Assembly (NCBI RefSeq): GCF_050303215.1
Contig: NZ_JBNLBH010000007.1
Coordinates: 1 to 64,000, forward strand
Length of the DNA stretch: 64,000 nucleotides
Source: Haliangium sp050303215
GTDB lineage: Bacteria > Myxococcota_A > Polyangia > Haliangiales > Haliangiaceae
Direction of reading: 5' to 3'
Shown: in pieces, positions 44,206 to 53,089 of the stretch
How positions within the stretch are numbered: position 1 is the stretch's first letter
Layout: each line of letters opens with the position of its first letter
Program-made: the position numbers and the translations under genes
Notes under the pieces: generated by a model
What the model was told of the DNA's origin: nothing
The model's input: only the letters and a program-made list of their open reading frames with translations
The model's database searches: none

Positions 44206-45239
44206 GCACCTCGGGACCGATTCTGATCACCGGTGGCACCGGCTTCTTGGGTGAGCACGTCGTGCGCTGCCTGCTCGACCGCGGCCGCGAGGTGTTTTCG
44301 GACATCCGCGTCCTGGCCCGGTCGCGGGCCTCGGCGCTGGAGCAGCTCGCGCGCGAGCACGACCAGCTCCGGCTGGTGCGCGGCGACCTGCTCACCGGCG
44401 ACGCCTTGGGAGAAGCCCTCGACGGCTGCGCCGCGGTCTTGCACCTGGCCGGCCTGGTCTCGCGCGAGCCCACCGACGGCCAGCGCATGATGCGCGTGCA
44501 CGTGGACGGAACCCGGCGCCTGCTGGAGCACATGCACACGGCCGGGGTCGGGCGCGTGGTCATCGCCTCGACCTCGGGCACGGTCGCAGTGTCCGAGTAC
44601 GAAGAGATCCTCGACGAGGAGGCCGGCTACGCCACCGAGATCGTGGCCGGCTGGCCGTACTACGCGTCCAAGGTGTATCAGGAGAAACTCGCCTTCTCCC
44701 TGGGCGAAGACCTGGGGATCGAGGTCGTGGCCGTGAACCCCAGCCTCCTGCTCGGCCCGGGCGACCGGCGCATCTCGTCCACCCTCGACGTGCTGCGCTT
44801 CCTGCGCCGCGAGATCCCGGTGGCGGTCGAGGGCGGCATCAGCTTCGTGGACGTGCGCGACGCCGCCGAGGCCACCGTGGCCGCCCTGGAGCGCGGCCGG
44901 GCCGGCGAGCGCTACCTGCTGGGCGGCCCCAACTGGACCGTATCGGAGTTCTTCGGTCGCCTGTCCCGAGTCGCCAAGGTCCCGGCCCCGCGGGTCAAGG
45001 TCCCGGCCCGAGCGGCTCAAGCGGCCCGGTTCGGGGCCAGCGTGCTCGAGCACGTCTACCGCAAGGTGTGGGGCAAGGAGCCGCCCGTGGACCGGATCTC
45101 GGTCGAGATGGGCCAGCACTACTGGTGGCTCGACCCCAGCAAGGCCGAGCGCGAACTCGGCTTCGAAGCCCGCGACCCCGGCCTCACCCTCGCCGACACC
45201 GTGGCCTATCTGCGCCAGGACCTGGGCCTGGACGACTGA
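44202..45239 (+). CDS. NAD-dependent epimerase/dehydratase (extended SDR)
   Basis: A 345-residue reductase. ILITGGTGFLGEHVVRCLL gives the Rossmann GxxGxxG and YYASKVYQEK the active-site YxxxK. The remaining fold is typical of dihydroflavonol reductase/3-beta-HSD-like SDRs. Its ATG overlaps the stop of the lipid-synthesis fusion gene by four bases and is preceded by GAGGGG, so it is very likely a partner in the same pathway, perhaps reducing a keto lipid intermediate. Confidence 0.85.
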
Positions 45240-45333
45240 GCCGCGGCCCGCGCGCTCGCTCGCGGTGGGGCTGCGGGCCGGGCGGATGCTGTGCCGAGGC
45301 GATCGCGGCTGCTGCGTCGAGCCTACTGGGCGC

Positions 45334-45828
45334 TCACGCAGCGATGTCGGCGTGCCAGCCGCTACTCTCTGCCCGGCGCGCCTTGTAGCGTGTGGTGCTC
45401 GGGCTCTGCTCTTTGCCCACCTCGGCGAGCATTTTGAGCGAATAGGTCTGAACGCGGTCCCCGTACATGACCATCATACGCAGCAAGCGGTCGGCCTGGG
45501 CATTCATCGGCTGCTTGTCGTTCTCCCAGCGCGATACCGTGCTTGGGTCGGCGCCGGTGACCTCGGCGAAGTCTTCACCTGAGAAGCCGAGGAACTTGCG
45601 AAGGAACTTGATCTCGACCCCGCTCAGGCGGCCGGGTTTCGTGATGATGGTCATGGCCAGCGCTCGATGAAGCCCTTCGAGCATAGGGATCGCCTTCTCG
45701 ACCTCGCCGCAGGCGGGGCACCGGCTCACCTCGATGCCGACCAGAGTGACACCAGGCAGGCCGACCTCGTCATATTCGACATCTTCGATGGTCGTTTTCA
45801 TGTCGGCGCCGCACATCAAGCATTTCAT
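45334..45828 (-). CDS. MqsA/YgiT-type antitoxin
   Basis: A 164-residue antitoxin-like protein. The N-terminus has CxxC zinc-binding pairs in CLMCGAD and CPACGE, and the C-terminal half has an XRE HTH (GEDFAEVTGADPSTVSRWEND). This zinc-finger plus HTH layout is that of MqsA, which neutralises the toxin and represses its own operon. It follows the toxin with a four-base overlap. Confidence 0.82.
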   Translation of the reverse strand: MKCLMCGADMKTTIEDVEYDEVGLPGVTLVGIEVSRCPACGEVEKAIPMLEGLHRALAMTIITKPGRLSGVEIKFLRKFLGFSGEDFAEVTGADPSTVSRWENDKQPMNAQADRLLRMMVMYGDRVQTYSLKMLAEVGKEQSPSTTRYKARRAESSGWHADIAA

Positions 45829-46118
45829 CGCTGGTTCCTCCAGGCTGTGACTACGACGATGCGTGATTCTGAACGGACTGCGAGTACCACGGTGATCTTA
45901 TGGGTACGGACCCGATAACGCCACGACCCGTTCTCGAACTCCCCTTCCTCGTACACTCCACCGCGCAACACATTCTCTACGTCGACCTTGGCCAGCCGAT
46001 CGTTGGCCATCTCTTGCTCGGCATGTCGTGAAAATGAGACTTCGCCGCTGGTTAGCACGCCTTTGACGAGCGGCCCCAGCGCGTGGGCACGGTATGGCTC
46101 AACGTCGGCGGCCACCAT
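45825..46118 (-). CDS. DUF4258-type toxin paired with the MqsA-like antitoxin
   Basis: A 97-residue protein with the DUF4258 pattern: FSRHAEQEMANDRL followed by an alternating strand region ENGSWRYRVRTHKITVVLAV and VVVTAWR. DUF4258 proteins next to YgiT/MqsA-like genes are presumed ribonuclease toxins. The ATG at 46118 is only three bases beyond the predicted -10, so the message may be leaderless, or initiation may occur slightly downstream. Confidence 0.72.
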   Translation of the reverse strand: MVAADVEPYRAHALGPLVKGVLTSGEVSFSRHAEQEMANDRLAKVDVENVLRGGVYEEGEFENGSWRYRVRTHKITVVLAVRSESRIVVVTAWRNQR

Positions 46119-46121
46119 TCA

Positions 46122-46152
46122 TAGGTAGCCGCTACTTGATAAATTGTCAAGT
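46122..46152 (-). promoter_or_regulatory. Toxin-antitoxin promoter with two palindromes
   Basis: On the minus strand TTGACA (46150-46145) and TACCTA (46127-46122) are 17 bases apart. ACTTGA-N7-TCAAGT (46134-46152) covers the -35 and GTAGC-C-GCTAC (46125-46135) covers the -10 edge. Both are likely binding sites for the HTH antitoxin, giving autoregulation. Confidence 0.55.
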
Positions 46153-46237
46153 CTGGCAGCGCATCCAGGCCCATTGCGGAGGAGACACGACTCTACCGGT
46201 AGGGAGTCGAGGCAGAGCCGCCCGGTGCGGGTCGGTT

Positions 46238-49024
46238 CTACTCGGTCGGGCAGAGGTTCGGGACCTGTCCGTGTACAGCTTGGCGGCGCTCAACCCAGCG
46301 GCGCAAGAGCTCGCTGGCGTACATCAGGCGACCTTCATCGTCCTCGGTGATGACGTCATGGTGGCGCAGACTCCTCAGGGTGGGCGTGAGTTCTCCGTCG
46401 AGATCGGCTTGAGATGCCTCGAGTTCGTCCTGATGCCATGGGGACTCGTGGCCGGCTAGCACGGTCATGAGCATCTGCTCGGCGGGTGAGACGTTGCTCC
46501 ACACGCCTTCGAAGTAGTAGGCGGTGGCCGCGAACAGATCGTCATCGAGGATGGGGGCGAGATCGTCGAGGGTCAGGACCCGTGGGATCGCACCGCGTTC
46601 GCGCTCGAAGCGATCATTCCACCGCTCGACCATGGCCCAGCACAGGCGCTGGAGGAGGAAGGGCTGGCCGTAGGTGAGGCGGTAGAGCTCGTCGCACAGG
46701 GCATCATCGTATTCGAGCGCGAAGTCCGGGTGGGGCTGGGTGACGAGGTGCATCGCGTCGGCGCGCGACAAGTAGCTCACGCGTACGTGCTCGGTCTGGG
46801 CGTAGAAGGCGCTCCGGTAGTCGTTGCCCATCTCGTCCATTGTGTGCAGGCCGCCGAAGATCAGAGCCAGCCATCGATGAGCCTGGTTGAGTGAGCGCAA
46901 GAAGCCCAGCACCTTTGCGTCGATGTGGCCGTCATTGATGCGGTCTTGAATGACCTCGAACTCGTCGAAGGCAAGGATGAGGCGACGACTCTCGGTCATC
47001 TGCGGAGCGAGCCGAGCGAGCAGCTTCTTGAGCTGGCGGCTGGCGTGGCCCAAGGTGTCGTAGTCGGTGCTGCTGGGCAGCGGGCCGGGGTCGAGGCTGG
47101 CGTGGCTGGCGCGAGTATGGATCGCCTCGGCGATATCGAGCAGGAACTGGCCGCTGTCGTCAGCCAGGATACCCTGGGCGTCGAGATATACGAGCACAGC
47201 GCCTTTAGGGAGGCTCTGGGCCAGGTTGCGCAAGATCGAGGTTTTGCCCATGCGACGGTGACCATAGAGAACGATCACGGGCGGATCTTCGGCGTTGGCC
47301 CAGTGCCGACGAATCTCGCCGATGGCGCCCGAGCGGCCGATGAAGACCGGTGGATGCACAGGCAGGCCGGCATAGCCACTGTAGGGGTTATCTGCACGCT
47401 GGCGTTCGACCTCGTCGCCGGCTTTGCCACCGGCAGTCACGACTAGATCTCGCCAGCCCTCGGCCATAGCGTGGACCAGGGGCCATTCGGGTTGCTCGCA
47501 GGTTTCGGCACCGTGCTCGATGAGCTCTTGCAGCAATGCGCCCGCGCGAGCAAGGGCGGTCTGTCGATTGAGCGGAGCTCGGGTCGTCTGGGCTTTGTGT
47601 ACCTCGGCGGTCGCGCGCCTCAGCAAGGTGAGCGCAGTGAGGGTGCCAGGGCGTAGGCGCTCGGTAGGGAGAGCTTCGAGCCACGCCGTGCGTGTGTGCC
47701 AGTCGTCGAGTCCATCCAAGGTGTCAGCCGTACCGCCTTGTTCGAGAGCATCGGCGATGTCGGACAGCTCGCTCCCGAAGGGCAGGTCGCGTACTTGGCG
47801 AAACGCATCGGCTGCCATGGTGGCGTCCTTAGTGTGCCAGGACCAGAACCCCGCGCAGGCGCTGCGGGCGGGCGTGTCCAGCCTTGGAGACGAAGGGTAG
47901 CGGGCTTGCCAGGCGGCACGCCATCGGCGCGGAACGAGGACCAGACCTTGAACGAGCTGTGCACGCAGGGCGTTGCCGATGTCTGCTGTGCCGTATCGGA
48001 GGAGTTGCCAGTCGAAGGGGGCTTGTGCCAGGCGTGAGACACGTGTCAGCAGCGACCTTGGACGGGATCGCGCCAGCGCTACGTTGATGGCCTTGATCGC
48101 ACAGTAGAACTGCAAAGAGTAGGCGATGAGTTGGTTGAGGCTGTCTACGCCGTCGTCCCAGTCGGCCTCGAGACGGTGAACGAGCGCTTTCTTGAGTCCG
48201 GGGATTGGGATGAGTGTTTGACGGCTTAATGCACCGAGGTGGCGCTCCGCTCGAAAAAATGGAAAGAAAAACCATCCAAAGAATCCGGTCTGCGGGAGCG
48301 CCATAACGACACCGAAGATCGCGCCGACAAGGGCGCCGAGAAGGGTGCCGACAACAGCGCTAAGAGCCACGCTCACAGTCGTCTCGGCGGTCGCGCTTGC
48401 AGAGACGCCAAGGCTCACGCCAGCGAGCAGGGAGGTGGTAGCCGTAGAGAGCGCTATCGGCCCAATGCAAGCGCGAGTGAGGTGTTCAACTCTACTGAGA
48501 GGAATACCGAACCACGTGGTCTTCGGTACCAGGTGGAGCAGGGCTCGTGCCGCCTCATCGTGCCCTCCTTGAGATCCCAATTTTCTCTGAGTATACAGGA
48601 TAAGTCTAACAGAAGGTCCACAAATCATAAGGACAGCCCAAATAAGTATGGCGACCTTATACTCCAGTGCGGACAATAACCATAGCAGGGGTGCCACGAA
48701 GATGCCGACAATGAGGAGGATAGATATCCCCGAGGGACGGCGAGGATCCTGCGCTTCCCGCAGGGCGTGCCACGAGACGATGCTGAGAACGGGCTCAACA
48801 GCGTCGGCTTGTGGAGACTTTTGGTGACACTCGTCGTCTCTGTGCTCGCCACCCCTATGCCTTCGATTTTGCGGCACCACGAAGAGATGAGCGTACCAGA
48901 AGAACGCCTGTGGGAAGAAGAGTGTCCAATAGAGAACAGTCAGGTTGTCGAGCGGATTCCACCACGACAACGGTCGAGTACGTCCGGGGGCCAAGTCGAA
49001 CCCACGAGGTTTTCCTGTGCTCAC
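46238..49024 (-). CDS. Membrane-bound STAND/AAA NTPase
   Basis: A 928-residue protein. The first ~260 residues have several hydrophobic segments (VLYWTLFFPQAFFWYAHLFV, ISILLIVGIFVAPLLWLLSA, VAILIWAVLMICG and a GALVGAIFGVVMAL helix). A helical middle follows. From about 565 there is an AAA-type NTPase: FIGRSGAIGEIRRHW, Walker A LYGHRRMGKTS (K594) and Walker B RRLILAFDEFE. The C-terminus has a winged-helix-like segment. The GTG at 49024 overlaps the SIR2 gene stop as GTGA, so they are coupled; an in-frame GTG at 49063 is less likely. Probably the sensor or membrane effector partner of the SIR2 protein. Confidence 0.78.
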   Translation of the reverse strand: MSTGKPRGFDLAPGRTRPLSWWNPLDNLTVLYWTLFFPQAFFWYAHLFVVPQNRRHRGGEHRDDECHQKSPQADAVEPVLSIVSWHALREAQDPRRPSGISILLIVGIFVAPLLWLLSALEYKVAILIWAVLMICGPSVRLILYTQRKLGSQGGHDEAARALLHLVPKTTWFGIPLSRVEHLTRACIGPIALSTATTSLLAGVSLGVSASATAETTVSVALSAVVGTLLGALVGAIFGVVMALPQTGFFGWFFFPFFRAERHLGALSRQTLIPIPGLKKALVHRLEADWDDGVDSLNQLIAYSLQFYCAIKAINVALARSRPRSLLTRVSRLAQAPFDWQLLRYGTADIGNALRAQLVQGLVLVPRRWRAAWQARYPSSPRLDTPARSACAGFWSWHTKDATMAADAFRQVRDLPFGSELSDIADALEQGGTADTLDGLDDWHTRTAWLEALPTERLRPGTLTALTLLRRATAEVHKAQTTRAPLNRQTALARAGALLQELIEHGAETCEQPEWPLVHAMAEGWRDLVVTAGGKAGDEVERQRADNPYSGYAGLPVHPPVFIGRSGAIGEIRRHWANAEDPPVIVLYGHRRMGKTSILRNLAQSLPKGAVLVYLDAQGILADDSGQFLLDIAEAIHTRASHASLDPGPLPSSTDYDTLGHASRQLKKLLARLAPQMTESRRLILAFDEFEVIQDRINDGHIDAKVLGFLRSLNQAHRWLALIFGGLHTMDEMGNDYRSAFYAQTEHVRVSYLSRADAMHLVTQPHPDFALEYDDALCDELYRLTYGQPFLLQRLCWAMVERWNDRFERERGAIPRVLTLDDLAPILDDDLFAATAYYFEGVWSNVSPAEQMLMTVLAGHESPWHQDELEASQADLDGELTPTLRSLRHHDVITEDDEGRLMYASELLRRWVERRQAVHGQVPNLCPTE

Positions 49025-50724
49025 AGCATGTTCTCGCGGTCGTGCCGCCAGGCTGCGCGCCACTGGATGTGCGGGTCACGCAGGGCTCTATAACGATGAT
49101 AGGCAGCGCGCTGTAACCAAAAAGGATGCCGCCCGGCCAGCTCGATGATCTCGACGAGAGCTCCTTCATCGAAACGCGTGGCCGCCGGTGCCCACGGATG
49201 AGCGAGCAGAAGCCGGGCAGCGTCCTCGCCGAGGTCACCCAGCGCGAGAGGCTGCAGGTAATTGTACTCAGGGGAACCGTTCCCGGTATCCGGAAATAGT
49301 TCCTTGACGGGCCGCCGCGACGCCGTGACCACGCGGAATTCCGCATTGTTGGTGACCACTGAGCGGAGGTAGCCGAAGTGGAGGCTGTCGAGGCAACGGC
49401 CCGGGCCGCAGTCGAGTTCATCCAGGAGCATGAGCAGAGGGCGCGCGCGTAGCGCGGTACGGATGGTTCTCCAGCCGGCGCTCTTCTTCAGCCTGAGCGC
49501 AGTGGCGAGGTGCTCATAGAAATCGTTGATGTCTTCGATGCCCTGAAGATCGAGCGGCCCTAGCACCTCGCTGCTTTCGTCCCAAGTGTGAGCGAGCTGA
49601 TAGAGCAAGGAGGATTTGCCGATCTTGGGGGCGGCGGTCAGGGACACCCAACCGTTGGCTAGGAGCCGCCGGAGCTCGCGCAGTTCGGCTTCGCGACCGA
49701 TGAAGCGCGTCGGCTCGCGGATCGGGAGCATGGCACCGAATGGGTTGGTATCGGGATCGTCAGGCCGTCTGAGAGCCGACGCAGCGGCTGTGCTGATGGA
49801 GGCGGTCGTCGTCGCTGCGGAGGAGGCACGCGACGCCGCGGGTGCTGCACAGCGGGCCAACTCGAGCACGAGGTCGGGCAGGTCCGGATAGTTCTCGAAA
49901 GTGACCGCTTCGACGGGCAGTTGTTGTTGCTTCAGGTCACGGGCGTTCGCTGCTCGTACCAGCGCGAAGTGTTCACCGGCGTAGCCCTGGAACAGATTGA
50001 AAACGCCCCGAAGCGTGGTAGCCACATGCTCATCATCGAGGCTGAAACCGATGAACAAGAAGCAGTGACTGGCCAGGAGTGACTTCAGCGCCTGCAGGGC
50101 GGTGCGGTGTTGGTTCTGTCGCTCTTCGCTGTGGTAGAGGGCGTGGTATCCGTCCGGCGTCAGCACTAGGCTGTTCACGTCGTCGATGAATCCATGTAGG
50201 TACCAGACCGTGGGTTTGGTCGCGCCGCCTCGCACCAGCTCGCCGAACTCGGCTGGGGCGCTGTTGAACTGACGTGCTAGGTCGTGAGGTTCGGGGCAGC
50301 CCCACTCGAGTACGCGGTCGTAATTGGTCGTGATCACGAGCCGGCTGCCGAGTTGCCAGATGGCTTGGCTCAGCGTCAGGCTGCAATCGTCGACGATTTC
50401 GCGGCGGGGATCGAAGTGTTGCTTGAAGAAGCGGGTCCACTGCGCACCCTGCATTTTGTCGCGGAGGTGCTTGGCAGCGTCGAGATACTTGGGCTCGTCG
50501 ATCGCGAGTACGCTGCGAATGTACTGGGCGTCCGTGGGCCGGTCGGCTCCGAGCTCGGACGCTCCGCGCTCGAGCAGCTCATACCAACTCGGGAACAGCG
50601 GCTTGTCGGGGGCATCCCGTCGCGTCACCGCGCGCGAGACCCCGGCTCCCACGAACGGGATGATCCGCCCCTCGCGCAGCGCTCTCTGCAGTTCGGTCGG
50701 TATTGTCACCTTTGACTTCGCCAT
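49021..50724 (-). CDS. SIR2-NTPase (putative antiphage effector)
   Basis: A 567-residue protein. Residues about 15-290 are SIR2-like with PFVGAGVS (26-30), TTNYD (132-136), WYLHG (H177) and IGFSLDD; these are the NAD-binding and catalytic positions of defence sirtuins, which deplete NAD. A low-complexity Ala/Ser/Thr linker (about 295-325) leads to a NTPase domain: RFIGREAELRELRRLL, AAPKIGKSS (a Walker A with the first glycine replaced), and LLMLLDELD. This resembles SIR2-STAND defence proteins. Both genes downstream and upstream overlap or abut, forming one operon. Confidence 0.82.
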   Translation of the reverse strand: MAKSKVTIPTELQRALREGRIIPFVGAGVSRAVTRRDAPDKPLFPSWYELLERGASELGADRPTDAQYIRSVLAIDEPKYLDAAKHLRDKMQGAQWTRFFKQHFDPRREIVDDCSLTLSQAIWQLGSRLVITTNYDRVLEWGCPEPHDLARQFNSAPAEFGELVRGGATKPTVWYLHGFIDDVNSLVLTPDGYHALYHSEERQNQHRTALQALKSLLASHCFLFIGFSLDDEHVATTLRGVFNLFQGYAGEHFALVRAANARDLKQQQLPVEAVTFENYPDLPDLVLELARCAAPAASRASSAATTTASISTAAASALRRPDDPDTNPFGAMLPIREPTRFIGREAELRELRRLLANGWVSLTAAPKIGKSSLLYQLAHTWDESSEVLGPLDLQGIEDINDFYEHLATALRLKKSAGWRTIRTALRARPLLMLLDELDCGPGRCLDSLHFGYLRSVVTNNAEFRVVTASRRPVKELFPDTGNGSPEYNYLQPLALGDLGEDAARLLLAHPWAPAATRFDEGALVEIIELAGRHPFWLQRAAYHRYRALRDPHIQWRAAWRHDRENML

Positions 50725-50814
50725 GGCTTCCTGATTGTCGAGGGAAATGCCCTCGCTGGCAACCCGGGCGGCTCGGGGGTCGCTTCCGGAGCTGCCCGGC
50801 CGCTGCGGAGGCTG

Positions 50815-51087
50815 CTATTGCGCTCGCCCCGAAACCATTCGCAGAGGGTAGAGAGCACTGCCGGTCCCGGGCACGACCGAGGCGCTGAGTTGCCAGCACG
50901 CCCGGTTGCTCTCGCCCAGGAACGCCTCGCCGTGCCGGATCGCGGACCAGCACCAGTCCAGGACTTCGAGCGCGGCGCCCCGCAGGCGGAGCGATTCGGA
51001 CACCTCGACCAGGCCTTTGACGCGGGTCCGGTCCATGCCGACGTAGCCGTCGTCGCCGCGACGGAGCATGAGCAGCTTGGATTTCAT
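50815..51087 (-). CDS. Small protein of unknown function, first gene of the SIR2 operon
   Basis: A 90-residue soluble protein; no domain is recognised. The plus-strand shadow of this frame has the pattern that real genes here give, supporting coding. It lies 90 bp upstream of the SIR2 gene on the same strand, and an 18-bp palindrome sits 40 bp before its start. It could be a regulator or a third component of the system. The ribosome site before ATG 51087 is weak. Confidence 0.5.
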   Translation of the reverse strand: MKSKLLMLRRGDDGYVGMDRTRVKGLVEVSESLRLRGAALEVLDWCWSAIRHGEAFLGESNRACWQLSASVVPGTGSALYPLRMVSGRAQ

Positions 51088-51127
51088 GGCTCAGAATCCC
51101 AGCGAGGCCAGGAGGTGGGCAAGCGCG

Positions 51128-51145
51128 ATAGAACGATAGTTCTAT
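51128..51145. promoter_or_regulatory. Perfect 18-bp palindrome upstream of the SIR2 operon
   Basis: ATAGAAC-GATA-GTTCTAT has 7-bp perfect arms in an AT-richer patch, 40 bp before the first gene of the operon. It is a strong operator candidate; the regulator is unknown. The rest of the gap up to 51260 shows no gene. Confidence 0.55.
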
Positions 51146-51260
51146 GCGCAACCACGGCGTCGTCCCTTGAGCGAGTCGGCATTGGGCTCGAGCCGCCCCC
51201 AGCCGGGGGACGGTTTGTGCTCGTGTCCAGCCCACCCCCTGTCGTAGGCTGCCCCACGCC

Positions 51261-53078
51261 ATGACCCGACGCAAGAAGATCACCCTCGCCGTGCTCGGCA
51301 CCGTCCTCGGCGCCGGCCTCGTCTTCGCGATCCCGACCATCTGGGGCAAGCCGTGGTCGATCCAGCACTTCTATGGGCGGGTGTTCCTCGAGTTCGCCCT
51401 CGACCACCCCATGCTGCTGTCGCGCCTGCGCGTGCTCGAGGGCGTGGGGCTCACCTTCCACAACGACGACCTGGATGACCTCTCGGTCGCGGCCACCGAG
51501 CGCAGCCAGGCCATGGTGCGCGACAGCCTGGCCACCCTGCGCTCGTACGATCGCGACGGGCTCGACGACCCCCTGTCCTACGACGTGATGGAGTGGTTCC
51601 TGGCCGACCAGGCCGCGGGCGAGCGCTTCGCCTTCCACACCTATCCGGTCAACCAGATGTCGGGCATCCAGAGCGACCTGCCCGACTTCATGATCAACGG
51701 CCATCGCGTCGACGACGTCGAGGGCGCCGAGGATTATGTCACCCGGGTGTCCAAGCTGGGCGTGGCCATCGATCAAGTGATCGAGGGCCTGCGCTACCGA
51801 GAGGAGCGCGGGGTGGCCCCGCCGCGCTTCGTCATGACCCGGGTGTTGGCCGAGATGCGCGACTTCGTCGCCCCGGCCGCGCGCGAGCACGTGCTGTACA
51901 CCCACTTCGCCGAGGCCACCGAGGAACTGGAGGGCCTCGACCCCGACGACCGCAAGGCCCTGCTCGACGCCCTGGCCGGGCACATCGAAGATCGAGTGTA
52001 TCCCGCCTACCAGCGCCTCATCGACTTCTTCGCCGAGCGCGAGCTCTCCGCCTCCACCGACGACGGGGTGTGGAAGCTGCCCGACGGCGCCGAGTTCTAC
52101 GCCTGGCGCCTGCGCGCGTTCACCACCACCGAGCTGAGCGCCGAGGAGATCCACCAGCTCGGCCTGCGCGAGGTCGCCCGGATCCAGGGCGAGATGAAGG
52201 ACATCCTTCGGGCCGAGGGCTACGACCCGGTCGACTTCGGGGCCACCATGCAGGCGCTCAACCGCGAGCCGCGCTTCCTCTACCCCGACACCGACGATGG
52301 CAGGGCCCAGATCCTGGCCGACTATCAGGCCATCATCGACGAGGTCGACGCCGGCATCGACCATCTGTTCTCGCTCCGGCCCGAGGTCGGGGTGAAGGTG
52401 GAGCGAGTGCCCACCTTCAAGGAGGCCACCGCGCCCGGGGCGTATTATCAGGCCGCGCCCATGGACGGATCCGCGCCCGGGGTGTTCTTTGCCAACCTGC
52501 GCAGCGTCGAGGAGATCCCGCGCTTCGGCATGCGCACGCTGGCCTACCACGAGGCCATCCCCGGCCACCACTTCCAGATCGCGATCGCCCAGTCGCGCAC
52601 CGACCTGCCGTTCTTCCGCCGCATCCTGCCCTTCACGGCCTACACCGAGGGCTGGGCCTTGTACGCCGAGCGGGTCGCGGCCGAGAACGGCTTCTTGCCC
52701 ACCCCCTACGACCGCCTCGGCTATCTGACCGCCGAGCTGTTCCGGGCCGTGCGCCTGGTAGTGGACACCGGCATCCACCACCACCGCTGGTCCCGCGAGC
52801 GCGCCATCGAGTACATGCTCGCCAACACCGGCATGCCCGAGACCGACGTGGTGGCCGAAATCGAGCGTTACATCGTGTTTCCGGGCCAGGCCTGCGCCTA
52901 CAAGATCGGCCAGCTCGAAATCCTGGCCCTGCGCGAGCAGGCCCGGGCCGCCTTGGGTGAGCGCTTCGACCTACAACGCTTCCACGACGTCGTACTCGGC
53001 AACGGCGCGCTCCCGCTCACCCTGCTGCGACGCGTGGTCGAGGACTGGATCGCGAGCGAGCAGGCCAAGGGCGCCTGA
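51261..53078 (+). CDS. DUF885 family metallopeptidase-like protein
   Basis: A 605-residue protein with an N-terminal membrane or signal segment (KKITLAVLGTVLGAGLVFAIP). The catalytic-looking motif is YHEAIPGHHFQIA with H430/E431 and H435-H436, and EGWALYAE further on supplies another glutamate. This matches DUF885 proteins, presumed zinc-dependent carboxypeptidases related to M32. The hydrophobic N-terminus suggests export or membrane tethering. Start ATG 51261, ribosome site weak. Confidence 0.82.
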   Translation: MTRRKKITLAVLGTVLGAGLVFAIPTIWGKPWSIQHFYGRVFLEFALDHPMLLSRLRVLEGVGLTFHNDDLDDLSVAATERSQAMVRDSLATLRSYDRDGLDDPLSYDVMEWFLADQAAGERFAFHTYPVNQMSGIQSDLPDFMINGHRVDDVEGAEDYVTRVSKLGVAIDQVIEGLRYREERGVAPPRFVMTRVLAEMRDFVAPAAREHVLYTHFAEATEELEGLDPDDRKALLDALAGHIEDRVYPAYQRLIDFFAERELSASTDDGVWKLPDGAEFYAWRLRAFTTTELSAEEIHQLGLREVARIQGEMKDILRAEGYDPVDFGATMQALNREPRFLYPDTDDGRAQILADYQAIIDEVDAGIDHLFSLRPEVGVKVERVPTFKEATAPGAYYQAAPMDGSAPGVFFANLRSVEEIPRFGMRTLAYHEAIPGHHFQIAIAQSRTDLPFFRRILPFTAYTEGWALYAERVAAENGFLPTPYDRLGYLTAELFRAVRLVVDTGIHHHRWSRERAIEYMLANTGMPETDVVAEIERYIVFPGQACAYKIGQLEILALREQARAALGERFDLQRFHDVVLGNGALPLTLLRRVVEDWIASEQAKGA

Positions 53079-53089
53079 GCGCACGGTGA

